Origin: Verrucomicrobiota bacterium
GTDB taxonomy: Bacteria > Verrucomicrobiota > Verrucomicrobiia > CAIQCK01
Direction of reading: 5' to 3'
NCBI GenBank assembly: GCA_016235595.1
Contig: JACRJX010000026.1
Span: forward strand, 115,131 to 179,130
DNA: 64,000 nucleotides
This document shows, piece after piece, positions 17,251 to 25,089 of this stretch. The position numbers were made by a program, and so were the translations under genes. Numbering within the stretch: the stretch's first letter is position 1; every line of letters begins with the position of its first letter. Under the pieces are notes generated by a model. It saw only the letters and a list, made by a program, of their open reading frames with translations. It searched no databases and was not told where the DNA came from.

Positions 17251-18066
17251 TTATGCAAACGCCCGGATCTTGGAGCGGACGTATTCTCTGATCTTCTCTT
17301 CGACAGGCTTGAAATACAAGTCGAGCGGCATGAACTTGTCGCCGTTCTTCGCCAGTTCGGTGGCAACGCCACGCAGGAACATGCTCTGGAGTTCGGTGGC
17401 GATGTTGATCTTTGCGACGCCGCAATCAATGGCTTTCCTGAGCTGATCATCAGGAACGCCTGTTCCTCCATGAAGCACCAGTGGAATTGAAACGGCTGCG
17501 CCTATTTCGGAGGCCCGTTGAATATCAAGCACTGGTTCCTTCTTGTAGAAACCGTGTGCGGTCCCAATGGATATCGCCAGGGCGTCGACTCCCGTCTGTT
17601 TCACGAACTCAACAGCTTCCGCAGCGGTTGACAACTCGATCGCGCCGTCGCCAAACGGAACATGTCCAATCTCAGCCTCGATGGAAACCTTGGATGAGTG
17701 CGCAATCTCGACGGCCTTGGATGTCAGCGCGATGTTCTCGGCGAAAGGCAACTGCGAGCCATCGATCATCACCGATGTATAGCCCAGATCAATCGCCTTT
17801 CTTATCTGTTCCAGCGATGCCCCGTGATCAAGATGCAGCACCACGGGAATCCTGGATCGTTCCGCCAGCCTGTAAGTCATGGCCGCGATCAGTCCCGCGC
17901 GTTCGTCGTTAAACAAACGCTGATACACCTGGATGATGACCGGCGAGTTTTCCTGCTCAGCCGCCTTGAAGACGGAGAGAAGCGTTTCCAGATTGGCTAC
18001 ATTGAACGCCCCGACGGCACGTTTTTCTTTCCGTGCCTGGGGCAGCACCTCATTGAACGTTAGCAT
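17251..18066 (-). CDS. Class II fructose-bisphosphate/ketose-phosphate aldolase family
   Basis: A 271-residue zinc-dependent aldolase. Visible are AVGAFNVANLE at the start, VPVVLHLDHGAS (zinc His and catalytic Asp), SVMIDGSQLPFAEN, SIEAEIGHV, LAISIGTAHGFY (zinc His), LVLHGGTGVPDDQ (zinc His), and a KINIATELQ phosphate-binding segment. The family includes FbaA, GatY/KbaY (tagatose-bisphosphate) and IolJ (5-dehydro-2-deoxy-phosphogluconate aldolase), and these cannot be told apart from motifs alone. In this operon it follows an aldose-ketose isomerase and two sugar kinases, so it most likely cleaves a ketose phosphate into dihydroxyacetone phosphate and an aldehyde. Confidence 0.88.
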   Translation of the reverse strand: MLTFNEVLPQARKEKRAVGAFNVANLETLLSVFKAAEQENSPVIIQVYQRLFNDERAGLIAAMTYRLAERSRIPVVLHLDHGASLEQIRKAIDLGYTSVMIDGSQLPFAENIALTSKAVEIAHSSKVSIEAEIGHVPFGDGAIELSTAAEAVEFVKQTGVDALAISIGTAHGFYKKEPVLDIQRASEIGAAVSIPLVLHGGTGVPDDQLRKAIDCGVAKINIATELQSMFLRGVATELAKNGDKFMPLDLYFKPVEEKIREYVRSKIRAFA

Positions 18067-18087
18067 GGTTGTGATGACCTGAGGCGT

Positions 18088-19437
18088 TTACTGAATTTCA
18101 ACGGGTTTGATGTTCAGCCATTTGCACAGATCGCGCAGTTCGTCTGCGATGTCCGCGTGAACGAGGGAATAGTGATGCTTGAAACCTTCATTCATGATCG
18201 TGGCCACCATCTTCTCCACGGAGCAGTCGAATCGGATGTTGAGCGGGTTGCCGCGCACGAACGGTTTCGTGTCCAGAGCGGTTCCTTTGGCAATCAACAG
18301 ACGGTAGCCGTCGCCGTCTTCATCCAGTTGCGCCATCGTGATGGGACCGGGCTTCAACGGAAACTCGTTGACCATGCCCTTCTTGTCGCCGCCGTCAACG
18401 CGGAAGTGCTGGCGCATTGTCGTCTCCTCGAAGTTTCTGCACAGCGCCGACGGCGCGGCGCCGCAATGCCAGAAGACGGACGTGTTCTTCGCGTAGTCGA
18501 ACGAGATGAGGTCGGCGAAGAAGGGGATGCCGCCGCTGAGGCCGGCTTGCGCCTTCATCAGCACGGCGCCGAGCACGTCGCCCTCGCAACTGGTGACGAG
18601 GCCGGTGTTGTTTAGCATTCCGATCGTGGCACAGGGCGCGATGCCAAATACATCGGACCACTCCGGCCAGCAGCGGATGGCATATGAGGTAAGACCGTAC
18701 TTGGCCGCTGTCTTCTTCAGGGCCTCGTATAGTTTGCCGGTGGGCAGGATGTCCTTCTCGACGCTCTTGCAGAACGAGGCGCAACTGCGCCGGACTTCCT
18801 CGGCTCCCCGTCGAGCCTCTTCCTCGCCGAGTTTGCCGGCGGTGTCCACGATCTCCAACTGATCGATGATTTCCACCTCGGTGCCGATGGAGGACCGCAG
18901 ACGCATTTCGTCGCAGTTGGAAGTGTAAAATCCGGGAACGCGTCCGCCCACGAGGCCGATCTTCGTGGCGGCGAGGTCCGTCATGCACTTCAGGACATTG
19001 AGCGGCTTCCTCGCGAGCGCAGCCACTTCGGAGGCGGGGCCAAAGAAGAACCCGCATTTCCGTCCCATCTTCCTCAACGTGTGAACGGCCATGTTGGCGC
19101 CGCAGAAGGAATTTTGCGCCCACATGCCGCCCTTCAACGCCTTCTCGGGGGTGGAGAACAGCAGGATCGGGACGTTCAATTCCCGTGCAATGACCGGGAT
19201 GATCGCGCCGACCGGAAAGGTCGCGAAATGCACGATCACGGCGTTGGCCCCCTGGCGGGTCAGTTCGCGGCAGGCCGCCGACGCTTCCGCGGTGGTGGTC
19301 GTCAGCGCGTTGCCATGGAGGATTTCAAAAGGCAACTGTTTCAGACTTTCCAGCGTCTGCTGCCGGATGCGGTCAATTTCAGGCGTGACCCAGCTCGCCT
19401 TGGACAGCGCAACATAACCTACGGAGAATTTCTTCAC
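18088..19437 (-). CDS. L-fucose/L-arabinose isomerase-family protein
   Basis: A 449-residue protein of the FucI/AraA-like isomerase superfamily. Segments such as SVGYVALSKASWVTPEIDRI, ANAVIVHFATFPVGAII, RCWPEWSDVFGIAPCATIGMLNN and SCEGDVLGAVLM fit the metal-site Glu/Asp regions of the FucI-like C-terminal half. It likely interconverts an aldose and a ketose in the cytoplasm. The start is assigned to a GTG at 19437 with AAAGGA eight bases upstream, overlapping the end of the Fe-S protein gene region; the longer frame would overlap that gene by about 30 bases. Related proteins act on fucose, arabinose or sulfoquinovose, so the substrate stays open. Confidence 0.75.
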   Translation of the reverse strand: MKKFSVGYVALSKASWVTPEIDRIRQQTLESLKQLPFEILHGNALTTTTAEASAACRELTRQGANAVIVHFATFPVGAIIPVIARELNVPILLFSTPEKALKGGMWAQNSFCGANMAVHTLRKMGRKCGFFFGPASEVAALARKPLNVLKCMTDLAATKIGLVGGRVPGFYTSNCDEMRLRSSIGTEVEIIDQLEIVDTAGKLGEEEARRGAEEVRRSCASFCKSVEKDILPTGKLYEALKKTAAKYGLTSYAIRCWPEWSDVFGIAPCATIGMLNNTGLVTSCEGDVLGAVLMKAQAGLSGGIPFFADLISFDYAKNTSVFWHCGAAPSALCRNFEETTMRQHFRVDGGDKKGMVNEFPLKPGPITMAQLDEDGDGYRLLIAKGTALDTKPFVRGNPLNIRFDCSVEKMVATIMNEGFKHHYSLVHADIADELRDLCKWLNIKPVEIQ

Positions 19438-19441
19438 TGAC

Positions 19442-20413
19442 TTAATCCTTTCTTTGTGCGACCGCCTCTTCAAGCGAGACGATCCGAATATGCGAATTGT
19501 ATTTGCTGAGGGTGGTCTTCACGTACTGCGATGGCGTGATGAGCAAATTGGTCTTGAGATTGTCCGCAAGATCACAAACACGCTGGCACAGCTTCGCGCA
19601 CACCTCGGGATTCAGACGATCAAAGACCACCGCGCCCTCGCCAACGGAATAGGATTCCTCGTTGTTGGTGCCGAACGGCACGAGCTTGTAGCCGCATTGC
19701 GCGAGGAGTTGGCGCGGCGCCGTCAGGTTGCGGTCATAGTTCTTGAGGAAGTCGCTTTCCAGGTAATAGGCCTTGCGCGCCGGTCCGGTTTTCACTCCTG
19801 CGGAAAGCAGGTATTCCGAACAATGCTCGACCTTGATGGCGTCCAGCTTGTCCTTCAGGAAATCGTAAGCGGACGGTTCCGCTACGATGAGCGTCGTGCA
19901 GTTTGCCGCGACGACCGTTTTCTTGAACCGGTCGAACACCGCCTGCGACTCGCTGACAAAACCAAGCACCTCCAGCGCCTTGCCGGGGTCGCCGCCGGAG
20001 AGGACCTTGCAACCGGCATACAGCTTCGGGTTGTTGCCGTAATACAACGTCTTGCCTTTGCCTTTGACGGTGAAAGTCGCCTGACTCAGTTCCTCCGCCA
20101 GGGCTTTCACCGGTTCCGGCGCGAGCCCTGCCTCGACGATGTCTTTTCTCGCGGCCAGGACCAACCCGACCTCGTCGTAGTGGCTGACGCAGTGGAAGCG
20201 GTTAGCCCCGCTCAGCGCGCTGCGGTAGAGGGTGGCAATGAAATCCGGATTCTTCAGGTTTTCATTGGCCATGCGTATCTTGTCGATAATGAGCGCCCGA
20301 CCTCTCGGCGTGTCCGATTCCTGGAACGTCACGTTGCCGACCGGGTCGAGATGGCGGCACATGAAACAGAAACGGCACGCGGCAATCACATCCTGATGTT
20401 TATCTATGTGCAT
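19442..20413 (-). CDS. Fe-S-binding protein, GlcF/LutA-like, with a reduced cluster motif
   Basis: A 323-residue protein. Near the N-terminus residues 13-23 read CRFCFMCRHLD, which is a CxxCxxCxxxCP ferredoxin motif with Asp in the fourth ligand position. The remaining part resembles the cysteine-rich (CCG) domain region of GlcF/GlpC/HdrD-type proteins (YYGNNPKLYAGCKVLSGG, VEHCSEYLL), but the CCG motifs themselves are missing and no second ferredoxin motif is present. It starts three bases after the flavoprotein gene, with an AGGAA site. The likely role is electron transfer from the adjacent GlcD-like dehydrogenase. Whether it binds a 4Fe-4S cluster with an Asp ligand is inference. Confidence 0.65.
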   Translation of the reverse strand: MHIDKHQDVIAACRFCFMCRHLDPVGNVTFQESDTPRGRALIIDKIRMANENLKNPDFIATLYRSALSGANRFHCVSHYDEVGLVLAARKDIVEAGLAPEPVKALAEELSQATFTVKGKGKTLYYGNNPKLYAGCKVLSGGDPGKALEVLGFVSESQAVFDRFKKTVVAANCTTLIVAEPSAYDFLKDKLDAIKVEHCSEYLLSAGVKTGPARKAYYLESDFLKNYDRNLTAPRQLLAQCGYKLVPFGTNNEESYSVGEGAVVFDRLNPEVCAKLCQRVCDLADNLKTNLLITPSQYVKTTLSKYNSHIRIVSLEEAVAQRKD

Positions 20414-20416
20414 CGG

Positions 20417-21862
20417 TCAGATTCCTTTCGTGCGAAAACCCATCTTGCCGGGGTTCATGATGTTGTTGGGATCGAGCACCTTCTTGATGTCCTCAAGGAC
20501 TTTGAAGGCCGGGCCGTAAAGCTCCTTCATGATCCGGCCGAGCTTGAGTCCGACGCCGTGATGCTCGTTGATGACGCCGCCTTCCTTGATGGCAGCGCGG
20601 ATCGCCATGTCCCAAATCTTGTTGTAGAGCGCGATGGCTTCGCGCGGGTCCTTGGGAGGTGATTCGATGATGAATCGCGCGTAGAGCATGCAGCCCCATT
20701 CGTACCAGTGTGAGAAATGGCCGATGAATGTGGCTTGCGGGAAGTTCTCGCGCACAGTGTTCTTCATCGCCCAATACACCTTTTCGATGTTGGCGAACGT
20801 AGCCACCGTATCGAGCGTGCCGAACGCCTGCGGCAGGTGGAACATGTAGGGCGGATAGAAAAACTTGTAGCGATGATCCCACCACGCCTGTCCCATCTCG
20901 GTGCCGAGGTCTTCGTGCTCTTTTTCACGGCAGATCGCGCACGCCTGTTCCAACTCCAGGTCCACGGTTTTTGTGGGACCGTCGAAGCCGAAGACCAGGT
21001 AAGCGCCTTTCTTGTCGATGCCGAGCACTCTCTTGATCAGCTTGGCGGTTTCAGGTTCGTCGTAGAGCCGGATCACGCAGGGCCGCAGGCGGCTGGTCAT
21101 GATCTTCGAGCCAGCCACCATCGCTTCGTGCATGGTCTTGAAAAGGAACGCGTGAAACTTCCGCGACTCGGGGATGGGATGGATCTTGATGGTCGCCTTG
21201 GTGACAACACCGAGCGTGCCTTCGCTGCCCAGGAACAGTTGCGCGAGGTCGGGACCCGAGGCGTGGCGCGGCACCGGGAGGGTGTTGATGATCTCGCCGG
21301 TGGGCGTCACGACTTCCATCGTCATGACCATGTCCTCGATCTTGCCGTACTTGGTGCTCAACACGCCGGTGCCACGATTGGCAATGAACCCCCCGAGCGT
21401 GGCGCATGCGATGGAGGCGGGGAAGTGCATCGTGCTGTACCCGGCCTTTTCGATGGCCCACTCCAGATGCTGGGTGTTGATCCCGGTCTCGGCGGTGGCG
21501 GTCATTGAGATCGGGTCAATGTTCAGCACCTTGTTCATCCGCTTCATGTCCATCGCAATGCCGCCGTAGATGGGCAGCGCGCCGCCTTGGGAGCCGGAGC
21601 CGCCGCCCCATGGGATCACGGGGATGTTGTGCGTGTTCGCGATCTTGAGGATCTCCGACACTTCCTTGGTGGATGCCGGATAGACGACGAAGTCGGGCGC
21701 AGGCAGTTTCTGGCCGCGGTCGTGCCAGACTTCGGGCACCCAATAGTAATCTATCGAATGGCCCAGTTTGTCCGACTCGCCGGTCTGGACGTGAGCTTCG
21801 CCCACCACCCAGGACAGTTCGCTTCGGACCATTTCGTAAAGGTAGTTGTTTGCCGAGATCAT
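20417..21862 (-). CDS. FAD-linked 2-hydroxyacid dehydrogenase (GlcD/D-lactate dehydrogenase family)
   Basis: A 481-residue flavoprotein of the VAO/PCMH family. The FAD-binding part is clear: VVYPASTKEVSEILKIANTHNIPVIPWGGGSG, then GGFIANRGTGV and a QLFLGSEGTLGVVTKATIKIHP motif. The C-terminal FAD-oxidase domain ends with NEHHGVGLKLGR and a VLDPNNIMNPGKMGF tail typical of GlcD-type enzymes. The family oxidises glycolate, D-lactate or similar 2-hydroxy acids and passes electrons to a Fe-S partner, here the next gene. The ATG at 21862 fits the conserved start; the open frame continues upstream without similarity. In this operon it could oxidise the acid formed from the aldolase's aldehyde product. 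Confidence 0.85.
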   Translation of the reverse strand: MISANNYLYEMVRSELSWVVGEAHVQTGESDKLGHSIDYYWVPEVWHDRGQKLPAPDFVVYPASTKEVSEILKIANTHNIPVIPWGGGSGSQGGALPIYGGIAMDMKRMNKVLNIDPISMTATAETGINTQHLEWAIEKAGYSTMHFPASIACATLGGFIANRGTGVLSTKYGKIEDMVMTMEVVTPTGEIINTLPVPRHASGPDLAQLFLGSEGTLGVVTKATIKIHPIPESRKFHAFLFKTMHEAMVAGSKIMTSRLRPCVIRLYDEPETAKLIKRVLGIDKKGAYLVFGFDGPTKTVDLELEQACAICREKEHEDLGTEMGQAWWDHRYKFFYPPYMFHLPQAFGTLDTVATFANIEKVYWAMKNTVRENFPQATFIGHFSHWYEWGCMLYARFIIESPPKDPREAIALYNKIWDMAIRAAIKEGGVINEHHGVGLKLGRIMKELYGPAFKVLEDIKKVLDPNNIMNPGKMGFRTKGI

Positions 21863-21894
21863 GGCTGTTGTTTCTTTTTGAGGGTTGGCTTCAA

Positions 21895-23373
21895 TCAATG
21901 GCTGTGATTCATGTTTCGGTAGCAATCCGATAACGCGTCGTGGATTTGCCGGTAATGTTCGAATTGGCTGGCATAGAAGGCGGCGCGGTCCGCCGCGGGC
22001 TTCAACTGCCGGTCGAGTTTCAGGCACTTGCGGACGGCCGCCACTTCATTTTTGAAAGCGCCGATTCCCACGCCTGCCAGCAACGCACTTCCGAAGGAGG
22101 CATCGCATGAAGAGGGGCACTTGACGGGGGCGTTGAAGACGTCGCACACAATGCTGCTCCAGAGCGCGCTCTTCGCGCCGCCGCCGATCAAGATGAACTC
22201 GTGGACTTTCAGGCCCATCTTCTCGATGGTGCGGTAGCAGTCCCGGAGCGAATAGGCCACGCCTTCCAGCAGCGCCCGGGAGAAGTCGCCCCGCGAATTG
22301 GCCATGCTGACACCGGTGAAACTGCCGCGCAGATTCGGGTCCCAGTAGGGCGAGCGCTCGCCTTGGAGATACGGGTGAAAGAAGACGCCGTTGCTGCCGG
22401 GCTGGGACTGCGCGGCCAGATTGTCGAGTTCGTTGTAATGGGTCCCTGGCGCGCAGAACATGTCCCGATACCAACGCTGGCAGACGGCGGCGGAGTTGGT
22501 GGCGGTCACGGAATACCACATGCCCGGAACCACGTGCGAATAGGTCAGCGTCTCGGGATGCGGATGCGCCTTGGCGGTCATGACGTTGACATTGCCGGCG
22601 GTGGCGAGTTTCAACACGCACTGTCCCGGTTCGATGGCGCCGGCGGCGTAGTCTTCCACGGCCGAATCGCTCGCGCCCATGATGACCGGAAGTCCTTCGG
22701 GCAGGCCGGTGTGGATGGCGGCCTCGCGGCTGACCTTCCCGGCGATGTCCGTCGGACGCGCGATTCGCGGAAGCGATTTCACGGGAATCGACGCAAGCGC
22801 ACAAAGGTCTTCCGACCAGCGGCCCTTTTTCATGTCCCAGAAAAGAGTTCCCTGGGCTTCGACGCTGTCGCAGGCCATTTCTCCCGTCAGCAGGAAACGG
22901 ATGTAATCCTTGACGAAGAGAATATGCCGGACCCGTTTCAACGCCTGCGGCTCGTTGTTCTTCACCCAGAGCATCTGCGGCAGCGTCCACGTTGGCGTCG
23001 GCGCCTGGAAGGCGGTCTGGAAAATCAGATCGAAATGTTTCTCTTTCAGGAGCCGGCATTCCTTCGCGCTGCGCTGGTCGGTCCAGATGATGGTGGGGCG
23101 GATCACTTGCAGCTTATCGTCCAGCAACACGGCTCCGTGCGTGTAACTGTCCAGCGCCAGCGCCGCGATCCGGTCGCGATGTTTCAGGCCCTTCAGGACG
23201 CTGCACATCGCCCGATGCCAGTCGGCGGGATTCTGTTCGGCCCAGGCCGGTTTCGGGTGGCTGGTCGGATATTCCGCCGAGGCGGTTTCGAGCACCGTGC
23301 CAGCGCTGTCAATCAGCGTGACCTTGCAGCCGCCAGTCCCGAAATCTATGCCCAGGAGCAAGTCTTTCTTCAT
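21895..23373 (-). CDS. FGGY-family carbohydrate kinase (xylulokinase-like)
   Basis: A 492-residue kinase. It has LLLGIDFGTGGCKVTLID (phosphate 1 loop), IIWTDQRS, GASDSAVEDYAAGAI, LQGERSPYWDPNLRGSF and a late ILIGGGAKSALWSSIVCDVFNAPV (adenosine motif), as in the XylB branch of FGGY kinases. It phosphorylates a ketose or polyol using ATP. The ATG at 23373 overlaps the stop of the IolB-like gene (ATGA), so the upstream in-frame GTG at 23388 is less likely. The next gene downstream starts after a 32-base gap. Candidate substrates include xylulose, fuculose/rhamnulose or ribulose; none can be assigned from sequence alone. Confidence 0.85.
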   Translation of the reverse strand: MKKDLLLGIDFGTGGCKVTLIDSAGTVLETASAEYPTSHPKPAWAEQNPADWHRAMCSVLKGLKHRDRIAALALDSYTHGAVLLDDKLQVIRPTIIWTDQRSAKECRLLKEKHFDLIFQTAFQAPTPTWTLPQMLWVKNNEPQALKRVRHILFVKDYIRFLLTGEMACDSVEAQGTLFWDMKKGRWSEDLCALASIPVKSLPRIARPTDIAGKVSREAAIHTGLPEGLPVIMGASDSAVEDYAAGAIEPGQCVLKLATAGNVNVMTAKAHPHPETLTYSHVVPGMWYSVTATNSAAVCQRWYRDMFCAPGTHYNELDNLAAQSQPGSNGVFFHPYLQGERSPYWDPNLRGSFTGVSMANSRGDFSRALLEGVAYSLRDCYRTIEKMGLKVHEFILIGGGAKSALWSSIVCDVFNAPVKCPSSCDASFGSALLAGVGIGAFKNEVAAVRKCLKLDRQLKPAADRAAFYASQFEHYRQIHDALSDCYRNMNHSH

Positions 23374-24167
23374 TTGCCCAAAATCCACTTGTGATTCGGA
23401 TCGATCACCGAGAGAAACTTGCGGTGGTTGCGGCCGGCCATGATCCAGAGATAATACATCGTGTAGCCGGGAGCGTTGATGACGGGATGATAGCCGCGCG
23501 GGATGAGCGTGGTGTCGTTTTGTTTGACCGTGCAGGTGACGTCCAACGATTGATCGTCTGTGTAAATCTTCTGGATGCCGTAGCCTTGTTCCGGATTGAA
23601 ACGGAAGAAGTATATTTCCTCCATGTCCACCTCGACCGGCAGGTTGTCGAAGTCGTGCCGGTGCGGCGGGTAACTGGCGTGATTGCCCGACGGCACAAAC
23701 GCCTCGCCGATGAAAAGGTGCGCCGCGGGAAATGCATCGGTCAGCATCAGGTAAGCGTCGCGCTGGTAGTTCTCCTTGCCGATATGGACCTCCTTGACCT
23801 GGTCAGGCGCGATCACGTAGGCGGGCGTCTTCAGGGTGGAGGGGGAGGCGGTCCAGGCGATCTCGACATCGCTTTCGGCGCGGATGACATAATGGGCTCC
23901 GCAGGGGACATAGACCGTGTGCGGCTTGCCGGAGAAAACATCTTTTCGCCCGCCGACCTGATTGAACTGGAAACCCTTGCCGGAGACCGAGCATTGCCCG
24001 CCGAGGATGATAAGGACGACCTCGCTCTGACCGGAATCGGCGGCATACTCCTGGCCTTTTCGCAGGTTGATGATGCCGAACTCGGTCAATTGCAGTTCGC
24101 CGTCGCCGATGGTCGAGATGCGTGTGAAGCCGTCCCGGCGCTGGTAGTGTCGCAGATAGTTATTCAT
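23370..24167 (-). CDS. iolB: 5-deoxy-glucuronate isomerase-like protein (IolB family)
   Basis: A 265-residue bicupin. Diagnostic segments are FGIINLRKGQEYA, PHTVYVPCGAHYVI, IGEAFVPSGNHASYPPHRHD, EEIYFFRFNPEQGYGIQKIYTDD and the closing GYHPVINAPGYTMYYLWIMAG, which supply metal-site His and Glu residues and match IolB closely. IolB isomerises 5-deoxy-D-glucuronate to 5-dehydro-2-deoxy-D-gluconate in inositol breakdown. The gene overlaps the PfkB kinase by eight bases and the FGGY kinase by four. No IolD homologue is seen in the window, so an inositol pathway is not complete here and a different substrate remains possible. Confidence 0.82.
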   Translation of the reverse strand: MNNYLRHYQRRDGFTRISTIGDGELQLTEFGIINLRKGQEYAADSGQSEVVLIILGGQCSVSGKGFQFNQVGGRKDVFSGKPHTVYVPCGAHYVIRAESDVEIAWTASPSTLKTPAYVIAPDQVKEVHIGKENYQRDAYLMLTDAFPAAHLFIGEAFVPSGNHASYPPHRHDFDNLPVEVDMEEIYFFRFNPEQGYGIQKIYTDDQSLDVTCTVKQNDTTLIPRGYHPVINAPGYTMYYLWIMAGRNHRKFLSVIDPNHKWILGK

Positions 24168-25065
24168 GTTGCTTCAAAAAGTCTTCCGTTGTTCTCAGGT
24201 CGGGAATGCCAGCCCGGCCGCCGAATCGCGTGCATTTCAACGCCGCCACTGCCGAGGCGAACCTCAGGCATTCCGGCCAGCTTCCACCCTGGACATATTC
24301 ATAGGCAAACGCCCCGTGAAAGGCATCACCAGCCCCGGTTGTGTCAACGGTAGTGACGTTGAACGCGGGGCATTTGAAAAGCTTGTGCCCGTCAAATCCA
24401 ACGGAGCCTTTATTTCCCATCGTGACGGCGGAGAACTTGCAGTTCACGGCAAACAGTTTTTTGGCGGCCGTTTCCACGTCTGATTGACCGGTGTAGCGGC
24501 AGGCAAACTTCTCAGAGGCGATGATGATGTCGGCAAGTTCAAGGAGCTGTTCGATGCCAGCCACCAACGTCCCCGCGTCAATCGAGACGGCCACTCCATG
24601 CTGACGGGCCAGCTTCGCGGCGGCAATTGCGGCTTCGGTCTGGTGGCCATCCAGATGCAGGAGACTGCTGGTCTTTATCAGGTCCGGAGCAATTTCTTCC
24701 GCGGATAACGGCCGCGCTGTTCCTCGCGTCCAGGCGATGCTCCGCTTGCCGCTCTGCTTCTCGATCCAGCAAAAACCGGCTGCGGACTCGGCGTCCTCGC
24801 GGATCTTCATGCCGCTGACATTCACACCTTCTGCGGCCAGCCCGGCGGTGATGTCGCGACCACGCTGGTCGTTGCCGACGCAACCGATAAAAGCCGTCGC
24901 CGCGCCCAATCTCGCGGCCGTGGCGATGGCATTAACGGAAGGACCGCCGCCCTGGACTGCGCTCTGGAGGATTTCGACTTTGTCATCCAGCGGGATGTGC
25001 GGGACGAGACAGAGATAGTCCATCCCGCAGAATCCCAGGCCGGTGATTGTCTTTCTGGCGCTCAT
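24160..25065 (-). CDS. PfkB-family sugar kinase
   Basis: A 301-residue ribokinase-fold protein. It has a GGGPSVNAIATAARLGAATAFIGCVGND segment (39-66) and the C-terminal signature DTTGAGDAFHG (241-251) with the catalytic Asp at 247. Family members phosphorylate ribose, fructose-1-P, 2-keto-3-deoxygluconate or, as IolC, 5-dehydro-2-deoxygluconate. Directly beside an IolB-like gene the IolC reaction is attractive, but this protein lacks the long C-terminal domain often fused in IolC. It begins 24 bases after the oxidoreductase gene and overlaps the next gene by eight bases. Confidence 0.82.
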   Translation of the reverse strand: MSARKTITGLGFCGMDYLCLVPHIPLDDKVEILQSAVQGGGPSVNAIATAARLGAATAFIGCVGNDQRGRDITAGLAAEGVNVSGMKIREDAESAAGFCWIEKQSGKRSIAWTRGTARPLSAEEIAPDLIKTSSLLHLDGHQTEAAIAAAKLARQHGVAVSIDAGTLVAGIEQLLELADIIIASEKFACRYTGQSDVETAAKKLFAVNCKFSAVTMGNKGSVGFDGHKLFKCPAFNVTTVDTTGAGDAFHGAFAYEYVQGGSWPECLRFASAVAALKCTRFGGRAGIPDLRTTEDFLKQHE

Positions 25066-25089
25066 TTCCTCGTCGTCACTTGCGTCGCG

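Noticed and set aside
23391..24353. A 320-codon plus-strand frame antisense to the IolB gene
   Set aside because: No motifs; the opposite strand is a conserved bicupin in a tight operon.
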